Part shown: in pieces, positions 1-13,600 of the stretch | How the letters are laid out: each line of letters starts with the position of its first letter | Position numbering within the stretch: the first letter of the stretch is position 1 | Origin: Ectobius pallidus | Taxonomy: Eukaryota > Arthropoda > Insecta > Blattodea > Ectobiidae | Length of the DNA: 64,000 bases | Direction of reading: 5' to 3' | Assembly (NCBI GenBank): GCA_964059195.1 | Contig: CAXKWD010000011.1 | Location: forward strand, 35,330,066-35,394,065 | The notes under the pieces: model-generated | Database searches by the model: none | What the model saw: only the letters and a program-made list of their open reading frames with translations | Told to the model about the DNA's origin: nothing | Made by a program: the position numbers and the translations under genes

Positions 1-1
1 T

Positions 2-575
2 ATAGATTCTCACCCAGTTGAACAAGTTAGTAGTTTTGATTATCTAGGCTATAAGTTGTCCTATCTAGGAAATCAAGATGTGGAGAATAAAATAAAAAAG
101 TTTCAACATATGTGTGGTACTATAACAAGATGTTTAAAAAATAAAACAAGAACAGATACACAGTTAAAATTTTACAAAACAGTGGCCGTCCCAATTCTAA
201 TGTATGGATCTGAAACATGGACATTAACACAGTCTGCTAAAAGAAAAATAGAGACAGCAGAAATGAGATTTCTAAGAGCAACAGCGGGAATTTCTCTAAG
301 AGAACACAAGCGAAACGAAGAGATTAGGAAGAAATTGAATATATTTAACCTGAATGAAAAAGTAATAAATAATAAGGTTAAATGGCTACAACATTTAAAC
401 AGAATGGGAAATGATAGAGTGGCAAAACAGATGTCCAACTATCAACCAACAGGATACAGAAATGTGGGACGACCTCGACTTAGATGGAAGGACAACTTCA
501 ACAATAAATTCTAAGGGGAACGGAACGGGCCAACAGGCTCATACCTTGAAGATGATGATGATGAAGTATATCTAC
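2..575 (+). pseudogene. RTE-type LINE protein C-terminus and 3' end
   Basis: An open frame from the window edge to 514 reads YLGNQDVENKIKKF, then TRCLKNKTR, LKFYKTVAVPILMYGSETWT, RFLRATAGIS, IRKKLNIF, WLQHLNRM and YRNVGRPRLRW. This is the well-known C-terminal region after the reverse-transcriptase domain in insect RTE/RTE-like LINEs. Near position 500 the frame slips to the one reading TGQQAHTLKMMMM. The DNA then ends in a short (GAT)n run, typical of RTE 3' tails. The catalytic part is outside the window. Slightly decayed and probably inactive. Confidence 0.88.
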
Positions 576-1482
576 CTATATTGCAAAAATATCCTTGGGA
601 AGATAACCTGTTTAATTTTTTAAACCTTGAAATATACTACATGAAAAGGTGAAAGTTTTGGCAGCTATAAAGACAAATAACAACCTTTACCTGAATTACA
701 GATTTTAACCCATAACTCATTATATGGTGAATTTGTAACATATACCATGAGGTGCGGTCTATGGGACTCCTATGTTTAAACCTGAAAAAAGGCGTATAGC
801 ATTTTGAATATTGTAATTACTACTCATTAAAAAAAAAAAAAATTGCAAAAATATCTGATAAAACTGCTGCTAGTTCAACTGTCGCTCATTCAGGCCAAAC
901 TTGATGGTCATCGAAACGGAGATTTAAGAGAAGGATGTTGCATCTGTTTTGGCCCATGATACACTGAAAAATGTCTTCCTGTCTCATCTGTTGCCCAAAT
1001 AGTCATGGCCTTGTGTTTCGATCAATTACTTAGATACGTTCCTGCAAACACTTTTTGTACTGTAATGAAGTTAACTAACACACTCACTTCAAGCGGTCTA
1101 GGCAAACCACAACATGTGATAACATAAATCCAGGACAGCAAAAATGCAACTGACGTTTAGACATTGTTTAGTTTGTTATTTAAGGAGGGTAAGGGAAGCA
1201 GAGCAGCTTTCTGCTTGAAGCCTCCTTGGAGAGTGAGTTCAAAAATTCTTGTGTGGTCTGTGAGAACATCCCTCGTGATTTAAGGGTTAAATTAAAAGTA
1301 TTTTTTATCTTTGTTGAAAAGATGGCAAGAAATTTTCAATTCACAACACCAGTGTAAAACTTCCTTGGTAATCGACTTTTTATAAAGGGTCATAAGATAC
1401 ACTACAACTGAAGAATGAAGAATTATAGCAGCAACTTTTATTAGTAAGGCTGAAAATGTAAATTGTTAACTTTCTATTACAG

Positions 1483-1670
1483 AAAGCTACATGATTCATG
1501 AAAATGAGATTAAAAAACGCAGAAAGATTGTATCTTCTCTTCGAAAGGTTCTCAAGACCATGCACCCGGATGTGAAGATGGAACTGTTTGGTTCATCATG
1601 CAATGGATTTGGATTATGTAGTTCTGATATTGATATCTGTGTTACATTTACAGATGATGAGACAGGCAAG
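1483..1670 (+). CDS. TUT exon a: catalytic D-x-D
   Basis: First TUT exon in the window. It follows an AG at 1481-1482 and begins with two bases that finish a codon from an upstream exon, so it is internal. Its 62 full codons hold the charged helix KKRRKIVSSLRK, then MELFGSSCNGFG and SSDIDIC, which carry the G-S motif and the first two metal-binding aspartates. The donor is GTAAGT at 1671. An internal ATG at 1491 is not needed as a start, because the open frame runs through the acceptor. Confidence 0.93.
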
Positions 1671-4600
1671 GTAAGTAACTTTTTCAGATGATATTGCATG
1701 TTCCATTAATGCACTTGAATATAGGGTGGCCATACATCCCATCCGGAATTGTGCTGGACATTCCGGATTATTAGGTATTTGTACCCATTTTAAGTACGAG
1801 GGCCATTCAGAAAGTAATATCCCACATTTTTTCCTGAGAAAATACTGAAATCAACTTGATACAAATTTAGTGACAATTCTGCAAGATTCTTCTGCATCTT
1901 TCTATATAGTCCCTATAAGTTTATACAGCTCTACAACATTCCTTTTTGGTTCCAGCTCTTGTCTTTTTTGTGTGACCACTTCCTCACTGCATCAATTATG
2001 TTATCGTTATCTTCAAAGTGAGTTCCACATAAATCATCTTTAAGGGACCAAAAGAGGTGGCAGTCCAACATAGGCTAATCCAATCCATTTTCATGATGTG
2101 TTCCTGGGTTCTCAAACATGTGTGAGGTATTGGATTTTCATGTAGAAGCCACATTTTTTCTTGTTACACTTGAGGGTGTTGAGCTGATGGTCGTATGTGT
2201 ATGTCTTGGCATCATTTTGACAAGAATGACTTTGTTACAGTCCGTAAAAACATGGCTTTTCCTACAGAGGGAGCTGTCTTTAAATTTTTTATTTTATTTA
2301 TGGGCATTTGAGAATGATGCTACTTGACCGCCTTTTTTTCTTACAACAGTGCATTATTGATGCAGTGAGAAAGTACTTATGCAAGCAGGATAAGAGCTGA
2401 AACCGATAAGGAATACATGCACTTGTTTCATATTGGTGTAAAGCTGTATTAACTTTTGGAGACTGTACAGAAAAATAGTGTGTGTACAAGAATCATGCCA
2501 TTCAATTTTCATTGGTATAATCTGTGAAAAAGATTGTGTGGTATTTCTTTTTGAACTATCTCATATAAACTTATTGTTAATTTTTGTAACGTTTGTTTTT
2601 TTAAATGGAAGATAAAAGAAAATAACGTCAGATAATTACCCCAACTGGCTTTGTCTTACCAGAAGGAAATTTATGCCATTACTAGATATTTCCGTGGATT
2701 CTCATTGCTTGGGATAAACACACACGATCTGAATATATATGCTGTGCAACTGGGTAATTTCAAAAGCAGGAAAGCTCCTCAGAACATATAAAAATGCCAT
2801 GGGATATCATGAATATAGCAATCAATAAACCGATTCAGTTACCATTAGTTCTCTAAATTTTGTGATTAGTACTTGGACACCAAGTATCAGTAACAAGCAT
2901 AAAGATGTAAATTCCACACTGAAGCATGTAGTGTTGCACCTTGGAATATGCAGTTCAATAAAATAATTTAAAATAATAAATACCACACAACAAAATAAAA
3001 CAATGTTTGCATGGTTGTAAAACACAGTTTTGTGAGTTCAAGTGGTAGTAGGCTATAAATGTAACTTCATTATGGTAAAGGCTACTTTAGGACGGTTATG
3101 AATGCAAAATTTACACTAAATTTCACGCTTCAGATTGGGGTATTAAATTTTTCTGTTTTTTCTCAGAAACTAAGGTGTTCAGGGAATGGAATATAAACTG
3201 TATAATGTAAAATTACATGCAGATTCCATCATTAGAATCTGAAATGTATGTGGATCTGTTTATTTCAAGGAGAACATTTAAAAATATATTTAAATGACTA
3301 TTTAGCTCATGAATCATTGTCTGGCGTAAGAATACGTGTAATTTAAATCAATGGCAAGTGTCTATCATCATAATGTTATCGTTTTATTTTTATCATTTTC
3401 ATTTTATCGCACTTGGTGCATTTGTTTTTCATGTAAATTCACCAACAGTGAACACTGAGGGCCTATACGACAACAACCTGATATCATATTTATCTGCCAG
3501 ATAGAGAACCTATCTGGGAGTTGGCCAAGAATTGCGTATTATGATCTCCTGACAAAACCTGTCTGGCAAGACAACTTCCAGATAAGCTAGCAGGAGGATG
3601 GAGTGGCTGACAAATTTCCAACTGCTAGTTAGGCAAGCTTGGTTGAAACAAGATGGCAGCACGCCGAAGCTTCGAAGTCACCTGAATTTTAGAACTGATG
3701 CCGGAAGATTTAATTTAAACAAAAATGTCATTTTGTGCTCACTTATGAATGAGATATAATTGCACAAATCGATTAATGCACTTAAAGTGATATGTTCTTG
3801 TGTAATTTACTAGATATTTCTGTGGATTCTCATTGCTTGGGATAAACACACACGATCTGAATATATATGCTGTGCAACTGGGTAATTTCAAAAGCAGGAA
3901 AGCTCCTCAGAGCATATAAAAATGCCACGGGATATCATGAATATAGCAATCAATAAACCGATTCAGTTACCATTAGTTCTCTAAATTTTGTGATTAGTAC
4001 AGCGGTGGTATTACAAGACATCTTCTAGTTAAGCTATCTGGAAGTCACGTATTGGGAGGAATTGTCGGCAGGTGGTAATACAGGCCCTGAAACTTCTTCA
4101 TACCTATAGGATCTTAGATAAAACACAGCGATTGAGTATATGTAAGCTGCATATGAACAAATGAAAATAATATACAATCACTTATATATGTGAAGCATAT
4201 CAAACCTCATGTAATAATAAACACCAACATATTATTTTAGCATTGAAGTTAATCTGACCAGCCGATGAAGATAAAAACATTGAATAGTCGCAAGTAGCTT
4301 GAATATCGACTATGTCATGACTAGGGTTCGGATGTTTATGACCTAAAAATGTGAGAAAATATGACTGCGAATATGCCGTTAAAAATGACTAAATAAGACC
4401 CAAAACCCCTAAATATGACCTAATAAAATAATGTATTTTCAAAAGATAAATGTTCCAATTTTAAATGTTTAAAGACTCTAAATTCTTTACATCACATGAA
4501 TTCAATCAGATAATAACTTTTAAACAATTTTGGTGATTTACAGTTTTACTTGTAATGAACTATTTTTAAAGAATTTGCTTCTGTTTGCTCGCTTCATCAG

Positions 4601-7600
4601 CTCCAAATGCTCGTAATATTTTGTAGACTTTGCACGTCCCTATAATGTATGAACAATTGCATTCATTTTAAAATTTCAGTTATTATTAATTTGCCATAAA
4701 CATTAAATTAATGAAATAAATTTCAAATTTAATTCGGCCATGTAGTACATACACTGTATAATTGTGCTCCTTTAAAATTATGGCCAAAATATAACCAAGA
4801 CAATAAATATGACCAAAATATGACTTTATATGCAAAATAAAAATGATCCGATTAGGATAACAAGCATGCAATTCGTGTTATTTGTTTTTGCGGTGAGAAC
4901 GGAGGTCAGATTAAAAATATGACATTTCATAAACATCCGAACCCTAGTCATGATTATCAATATATCAATATTAGCTCTCTCCCTTACAATGACAAAAGTA
5001 GTGTAGTTTTATTCATTATCATTGTTTTATGTTATTCATTGCATGCTTAACTATTATGTAAGTGTTTGCTAAACAGTCTCAATAAATATAACTTGAGGTC
5101 CGAATTTTCTCAAGATAAATCCATACCTCTCCTTATATTACCTATGATATTATGATTATAGAGAACAACAAGAATAACAACATTTCCAGATGAAGTGTTT
5201 TATTTCCTCATTGTTAAATAAGTTACAAAGTGATATTTTTCATTACTAAACAATACAAAGTAGTAATGAAGTTTTTCTCTTTAATAGTTGATAATGAAAT
5301 CTTACGATATATTTAACTCTTAATTTTGAATTGTCTTGTCTCTTTTTTTTTTTTTTTCAGGATCTTAACTATACTGACCTGATTCATAACTTCCAGCAAA
5401 TTTTGAAATCTTGTGAAGACATTAAAGACTTGAGGCCAATAACTAGTGCCAAAGTTCCTATTTTGAAGTTTTTCCACATCGAAGAAAGAGTGGATGGTGA
5501 CATCAGTTTTTATAATCTGCTTGGCCTGCAGAACACAAAACTGCTGAAAACATACTCTGAAATTGACCCTCGAGTAAAGGTTTGTTGTTCCTGAAATTTA
5601 TTTAAATAAATAAAAAAGGCTCATGGAGTTGTTATTCAAAATGACTGGAGAATTTGGAAGATGAAAACAAATAATCTGTAACCAGTTGCGTGTATGTTCT
5701 CTTTAGGTTCATAGAATTACATACCATGGTTACCAATGATTGGATGATTACATAAGGCTATATTTCCACCAATTTAACTGAACTCCATGGCACTACATCC
5801 CTGAATAGACTAGACCTGCCATCTGACTGCTACATCATCTACCACAGGCAAATGGCAGGATTGCGGGGTATGTGGTTAGCATACCAACACCCATGGCGTT
5901 CATGATGGTTTCCGAGACTGGAGCCACTGCTTGTCAATCAAGAATCAATCCTCACTTTCTATCACAAGAATGGGTTGCATTCCATTCCAGACCTCCACAT
6001 TTCAGAAAAATCTGAGGAGGTACCAGGAATCGAACCTAGGCCTGCAGATCCATTGGTTTACAGAATTCATTCCTGGCTCCAGATGGAGATTGGTAAACAT
6101 TATCTTACAGTAATGCGATGACAATTTCGGAAGGTTTCTAGAAATTCCCCAACAATAAATATCTTATTTTTTTAATCTTTGCTTCAGGGTGCCTATTTTC
6201 AGTGCTTGGTGTTACGCCCATGTCTGAAGTTTGTCCCTTCCAGTCCTAACAGTCCAATCTTTGATGCTGTAAGTATTTGAAACATTTTCTTGCATACCTG
6301 TTTCCTTGTATTATTCACCTGAAGTTGATGATGATAGACCAAAGTTCCCTTGCGTCTTGATTTTTCACAGCTGGGTCGCTTTTTGGGAGTGTTGTCTACA
6401 AGCCCTTTAATGTAAACCCACCGTTGATCCCAGAATATTTCTTTCCAGAATTCGTGAAATATAGCTTTCCTTTCTTCTTCTGTAATTACCTATGTTACAC
6501 TCTCTTAATTGTGATTTTTCACATATTTTGGATCTGCAAGTTGCCCCCTATTTTTTTTCTTCTCTCTAAACGTCTTGTGTAACCTTGCCTTGTTTTGTTC
6601 TTGTGCATCCAACATAGGCTTTTCCTTCCATTCTCAACTATTGATTATAATGCTTCTTCCATGCCTCCCTGCAAAGGAGGCATTTAAGTCACCAAACAAT
6701 TCACCTTCATCTGTAACCTCACTTTCTGTTTCATTTCCCGAAGAGCTCCTGAAGAATGATGCTCATAACTTGGGTCATCTATGTCATCTACGTCATGCTG
6801 GGAAGAAACAGTGGATGTGTGTACAAAAGAAAATCAAAATAATAATAATAATCATTATTAATGATTATTATTAATTATTAATTAATAGTAATAATTACTT
6901 CATTAAAAACATGTTACCTTTGTTTTTCTTATTTTTGCTCTTAAAATTGTTAGTTTACCTATATCAGCCAAACCACTCATGGAAGGCTCATTCGTAACAT
7001 TTTCTTCAACCATAGGTAGGGTCTCCGCCTTGCTTCCCTTTATTACATGCAGACTTGAATCTGCAATGAAAAATAGGTAAAAAAAAAAAATAAAAAAATT
7101 TAAAAAAATTGTTTATTCTATAATCGTGGATAATGATATATCTAATTTTAAATTAAAACAGGCCTTGTAATACAAAAGTAGGGACAGTAGATACAGTTTC
7201 AATACTTTTTTTTTTGTATGAATCACAAGTTATATCTCATATTACAATTTCCATAGCTCTCTTTGTTTTAAAATTCCTATATTATCAGCAAGCTATATAA
7301 TAAAATGAATTACAAAACATACTTATTGACTTCAGATATCAGTTTTAATGTTCGATTCCCCTTCCTCATCTACATTTACACTATTATCCTCTTTATGCTT
7401 TCTTCTGGTGTACGAACCGTGAATCTAGAAAAAATTAAAAATATAGTGGTTAATTCGGTTAAAAAAGTGAAGACATATCCAGTACTTTCTTCTACTAATA
7501 AAATACTTTATTTTGAAACATAGCGTTAAAAAACTATACTAATGTTAATTAATATTCATGATTGTTTTGCAGGTGATTCACGAGAAAACCATTTTTAATA

Positions 7601-10600
7601 AAAATCTCTGATATCAGTTATTTGAAAACTAATGTTGTACTGATATAGGCTACTTACTTCGTTTTATCCTGGTAGAATTTCTAAAATTACTAAATGTAAA
7701 CCCTAATCGTGCAATTATTTCTTCTTCAATAAATAATCCATCATCTACAACTTCTTCAAGCAGATTCAAGTCATCTACAGGGCTGGATTGTGTACCTGTG
7801 TATTCGGCATGATTTGATGCCATCTGTTTCATTATACGGTAAAAACTACAAATTAATTTTTTCGTGTTAATTACAAGAGAATAATATGTAAAATAGTTTC
7901 ATACAAATACAAATAAACACTTACCATGTAATTAAAGTACCTTCTCTCGTGAGAATTGATCTTAACTCGTACCATGAAATGTATCTTCTCTTGTCTTGAT
8001 GTAAGAGTGTTGATTATTGAGAGCAGCCTAATAATGTTCAATCCACAGATGCATGATTGGAAATGGGTGAGCCCAAATAAAAGTCCGATGGTTGTACGTC
8101 AGCTTTATTTAAAAAAATTTGTGCTGCATTAGCAAACTAAGTTGAACTTTGTGTAGTAGTACACCATAGATAGGTGGTATTACATGAAGTTTTCATTGAA
8201 ATCAGATATGCGGTATTGTACACTGAGTAGTTTTGCGGAATTTCAGAATTTTCTGTGTTGCTTTAGATACCTGGTATTGTGTATACCTCTTTACTAAGGT
8301 CGCAACACATGTTTTCATCTTGACCAATATTTCGTCATAAGCATGCTGTTTCAGTGATGCCAACAGTATAAAAATGTCATTTTCGCTAAAGTGTCAGTTA
8401 TGCGGTATTATTTCTTAAGCAACGATGTGCTGTTGTGTACAAAAATGCTAAAATTATGAGGTTTTGCACTGTGGTACTGTAAAGATTTTAATTGCAAATA
8501 TATTGATAATTTGAAAAGTATTGCACACTGTTTTCAGTGTCCTCAATTTTCTCAGTTATTTATGAATAATCTGCAATCTTTTAATTATTATAACTAAACT
8601 TGTGAAATGAAAAACAGCATGAAAAGTTTGAAAGGCACTAACCTTATTTTCTTGTCTTGTAGCCTCTGGGGTACATGTTAAAGCGATTTGGAAAGATATG
8701 TGATATGTGCGATGCTTCCCGAGGGAGTCTTTCTTCATATGCATATATAATAATGCTCATCCATTATCTCCAAAGATGTGATCCACCTGTACTACCAGTT
8801 TTACAAGAGGTAATTATTCTCATTGATTTATACAAAAGTTAGTTAAAAAAAATGACAGTTACTTCTGTTGATTGTTGTAAAATGTTCATTAGTCATAGTA
8901 TTCTGAATCTTTTTACAATGACATGTTAGGGAACATATTATATCTTTTCATGAGCATCTGCTTACTTGTACTTTAATGTAGGCATTCTTATCTATTGTAA
9001 AATTATTTTTCTTGTTTCAGCTTTTTGAAACTGAGGAAAAGCCTGTGAAAATCATTGAAGAATGGGACACCTACTTTTATGATGATCTTGTAAATTTGGT
9101 ATGTAAAAACTTCTATCCAAACACTGATTGTGGGGTTTTCTGAACAAATAAGGAATATTAACAGACATTAGATTCTTGGAGTATAAAATGCAGTTTAACC
9201 TGGGTTATCCAGACCTCGTTAACACTAGAAGGTCATTTTGACCAGTAAGGATTCTTAACAGTCCTAATTTTTATTTTTCCGTGATGATTTCGCATGACTT
9301 TTAACAAATTAGTCTAATTATTCTTACTTTAAAAATACATAATTTTGTCACAAATATTAAGCAAATTGTAAACATTTTTTTACTTTAAAGTACTGTAGCC
9401 AGTTTTGATCGGTACAATATATTGTTTACCATGCTTAACAACAATGTGCTTCTTGAAAGACTTGTGGCTATCAGTTCATTGTTGGAATCTCATATCCTGG
9501 TTATTTTTCACAGATTTCATTATGTTTAGTTGAGTTTTAGAGTTATCGTGCTCATAGAAGGTTTACTGTTGTATTACTCTCTGTAATTTTTGCATTTTCT
9601 TGTAACCATTGCATGTCAGAATTATCTTCGAAGTGATGAATAATTGTTGGATTATTTGAATAGTTGGAAGGAGAGGTTATGCTGAGCTAGCTGGCAACAA
9701 TGAAGCTGAATTTGTCCCTCGAATATTTGACATAAGTGAATCGTCTGATTCTGAGGAAGTTATACCGTAGAGTAGGAACAATGTTGCATCGATTAATGTT
9801 TTCGTAAAATAAAAATGATATTTGGTTAACGTAAAGAGTATTTTGTTCATCAAAATATTGTATAGTAAAACATAAAAAGAGATGAAAAAAGCAGCTGGTC
9901 AAGATGACCAGTGAAGGTCCTACTAGATAGCAAGGTGATGCTGGTCCTCCTAGTGTTAACTGAAACCTGTGCTAACCAGAACACTTCAGGAACATTTATA
10001 TTAACCAGCCTTCAGTGATGCCTGCCATTTGAATTCCATCCTAAAACCCCGTGGTGCTACATCCCTGAAGGGACAAAGCCTGCCACCCGACCGCTGCGTC
10101 ATCTGCCTTAGGCAGATGGCAGGATTGTGGGGAATGTGGTCAACAAGCAGACACCCACGGCCGTTAATGGTGGTTTCCATGACCGGAGCCGCTACTTCGC
10201 TATCAAGTAGCTCCCCAATTTGAATCATGAGGCTGAGCGCACCCCTTCCAGACCTCCCTTCCTCAGAAAAATCCAAGGAGGTACCAGGGATCAAACCTGG
10301 GCCGACGAATCTGTAGTCAGCGACACTAACCACAAGACCACTCCAGTGAATGCCTTCCTACCAGTGTTATCCTCTGTTCATATGCAATAAAACAATAGCA
10401 TTAATAATCATTTATAATTTGATGTCTCTGCATGTTTAGCCTCTTGTTTTCAACTTACTGTATTTTGTAGTTTGGTCACAGTAAGATTAAACAGTTAATC
10501 AGCCTTAAATAAAGTATTAAAAATGGAAAGTACTTTTCTTTGAACAACAAAACAATAAATTAAACATCATTAGCATTAAACGTTTTGAATAATGACACTA

Positions 10601-13600
10601 ATTTTGACATCCATCATTCTTGTAGTGGACTCTTCAATTATAAAGAGACTGTCTCTTTTATATGATCAAAGTAAAAGGAATTATAGGAATTACAAAATGC
10701 CAACTTAACATTGCTTTATTTCTTTTTCCAGAAAAACATGTGGCCAGAGCTGGGAGAAAACACACTATCAACTGGTGAACTGTTTGTCGGGTTACTGCAC
10801 TTCTACAGTTGTTTTGATTTCACAAATTATGTAGTTACAATCAGGCAGAAGCGACCCTTACTAAAATTTGATAAGATGTGGAATTCAAAGTCCATGGCAC
10901 TTGAAGATCCATTTAATCTTAGTCACAACTTAGGCGCTGGCCTTTCAAGGAAAAGTAAGTATCTCTTAGAAAAATTTAAGTTCAGAATATTACTACAACA
11001 TATAACATGATGTAGGCTTTCAACAACATTTATTAATACATAACATATCCACGAACACTCGCTACTTCATTATAATTTATTACTTACTAGTTTTCAAGAG
11101 GACATCCCTCTCATCATCAGGTACATCCAACTGCTGAACTTCCACCTTGTACCACCCGATGATGCTACTGCAGTTTAACGGGTTTTCCAATTATACCTAA
11201 CTCATTCTCCCCTGGGATGTAGAAATTTTGGAGGTTATTCCTGTGTTTCTGTATGTAGATCTTCTCCCATATTGTCAGTTGAGTCTCTCCCTTTATCACG
11301 TCATGATCTGAATCCCATTTATATTCATCTACCATGGACTTTCAAGTTTCTCCTTGTCTAATATTTCTGAAGTATTCTTTCCATCTAGCATACTAAAGGA
11401 ACCTCCTGCTTGCATGTCTTTTCCTGTGTGGTGTTTACCCTACATTGCATCTAACGGAAGATATTCTGCATGCTGTAATGCTTTATTAACATTTAAATGA
11501 ATACAATATTTTTCTGTGAACATTTTATGCTTACTATAAAGCAAAATTATATGTATTTAGTAACATTTGACACTTCAAGAATAAAAGCCCATAATGTTCT
11601 ATACACTTCACTCACTCGTAGGTTTACAGTCTTATATCACTGAAGAGATTTATATTAAATTCAGTAGGGGAAATTTTGTCTTGGGTGGGAATCAAACCTG
11701 GGTTTTAAGCACAGTATGCTGATGACTGGGACAACTTAACACCCAAAGACTATGCCCACTCCAACTAAGCACTAGATAAGTTTCTTATTATCACACATAG
11801 CAATGTTTTCTCCCATTCTTCATTTTTAATGTATTTGAGGGCACGATATTTAGCTTATGTGCATCAAAGTGCTTGCATGCTCATAGGAGTGTGCAAAAGA
11901 GCTTGTATGTAAAGGTAGCTATTGAAATGGAACATGGGGAAGTTGAAACATTGGCACCACATTGAAAGGGTTGTGTCATTGAGATAAATTTTTTGCGACA
12001 CCTTGAAAGGGTAATTCCTAGCTCAAACAGAAGTATAAGTGAATTGCACTTTAGAACCAATCACGTAATGGAGTAGTGTGGTGATTGTGCTGCAACCTAT
12101 TGACAGTATACTCAAGTCAACTCTTTGTCTAATGTTGATACAATGCTGCCAGCTCTTCTCCTTGTAACCTTCCTAAATTCTTGGAAATATCGAGCTCCTA
12201 CTGCATGCAAATGATATTTGGGATTAAGTTAATTTTGGTAGAGCAAAAGAATCAATCTATCAGGATAATTCAGATTAAATTGTTACAATAGGTAACATTT
12301 GTTAAGTATGGAATTAATCATTACACATACATGGTGCAGTAGCATGTTAAATAATATAGTCAGATACCTTTATATTTAATTGATATTCATGGTTGGATGG
12401 AGAATATATAATTTATTCTTAATGTCGCTACATTACGAGGGTCATTTCAGAAGTCATGGTAACTATTTTATATATACCGAATAACCGCATAAGCGGTTAT
12501 TGCACTATATACATTTGAAAATATGGTGTACACAGTACGGAATGCACGTCTGAGTGCATTGGTGTCCAGTAGACAACACATGCAAACGTTAGTATCGTAG
12601 AGACTATGTTCCGAAATGGATGTCACTGAAGTTGAACAGTGAGCATATGTAAAAATTGCATTTCTGCGTAGCAACTGATGGCATCACACACAGCTGATGG
12701 TATTCAGCGCCTTCCTCATCGTTGGCAAAGATGTGTGGACACCTTGGGGGATTATTTTGAAGGTTGTTAGCTCGTAAGAGTACGAGTATTATGCGTACTG
12801 TTTTTTGCATATGTAATACGAATAAAACAATGATCTCTATTTACGCATCTTTCATCGTCCCTTACCCATAACGCCTTGTATCTGGATCCCAATTTAGTAC
12901 CAGCATTGCGAAGAACATTCCAACAACTTTCAATCATATATCCTGATTTTTGTTTCCTGTAGCTTTATTGACTGATAAATAATAGTTGGCATGACTTCTG
13001 AAATGACCCTCGTATTAATGAAGGACTGAAGTTGCTTGGCTTAGCAAGTACGTGTGGAATCTCAAGATTCCGTAATATTATGAAAATGCGTCTTCTTTCA
13101 GTTTACACTTTCTTTAATCATCAGATTGATAGAACTAACATTATGCTTGCGGCTTACATGATGTCTACTGGTTCCTTGATGTAGGTCTTCATGGTCTCGC
13201 TTTACGTCTTGTAGATGTAGTAATACTTTAACTGCTCGACATTAGTGGCAATGTATGATATCGGTCCAGAATCGTTATCAGCATTCCCCCATATGATAAC
13301 TGTATTCCTATATATAGTGTGGCAAATTTCCCTCTCTCCACAAATATAATATGTACTGTGCATAAAGATTGCCCCTCCTCCCACTCTCTGGTAATGTCCT
13401 GTTTCAGTTTCTATTGGTTGGAAATGACTTCAGGCTAGCAGGTGTACTTCTGCTCAAGATATTTGCAACCTAAAGGGATACACTAGTATGGTACCTGATT
13501 TCTCATTCAGTCTTGAATTTACTCTTTTACTCTGGGAATACCCAAGCTTGGCTCCCTTCTCAACTCTATTGTGAGCTCCTTTGTATAGCTATTCGTGTGT

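Larger units (their letters stand above)
1671..5360 (+). other. TUT intron a-b, transposon-rich
   Basis: A 3.7-kb phase-0 intron. It holds opposed mariner remnants (about 1795-2490), a 194-bp direct repeat (2679-2872 and 3807-4000), a possible TIR element (about 3455-4092) and a hAT-type MITE (4322-4946). Its 3' splice site is preceded by a run of 15 or more T. No host exon was seen in it. Confidence 0.7.

Noticed and set aside
10001..10333. 110-codon minus frame
   Set aside because: Lies entirely within a SINE copy whose relatives do not keep the frame.
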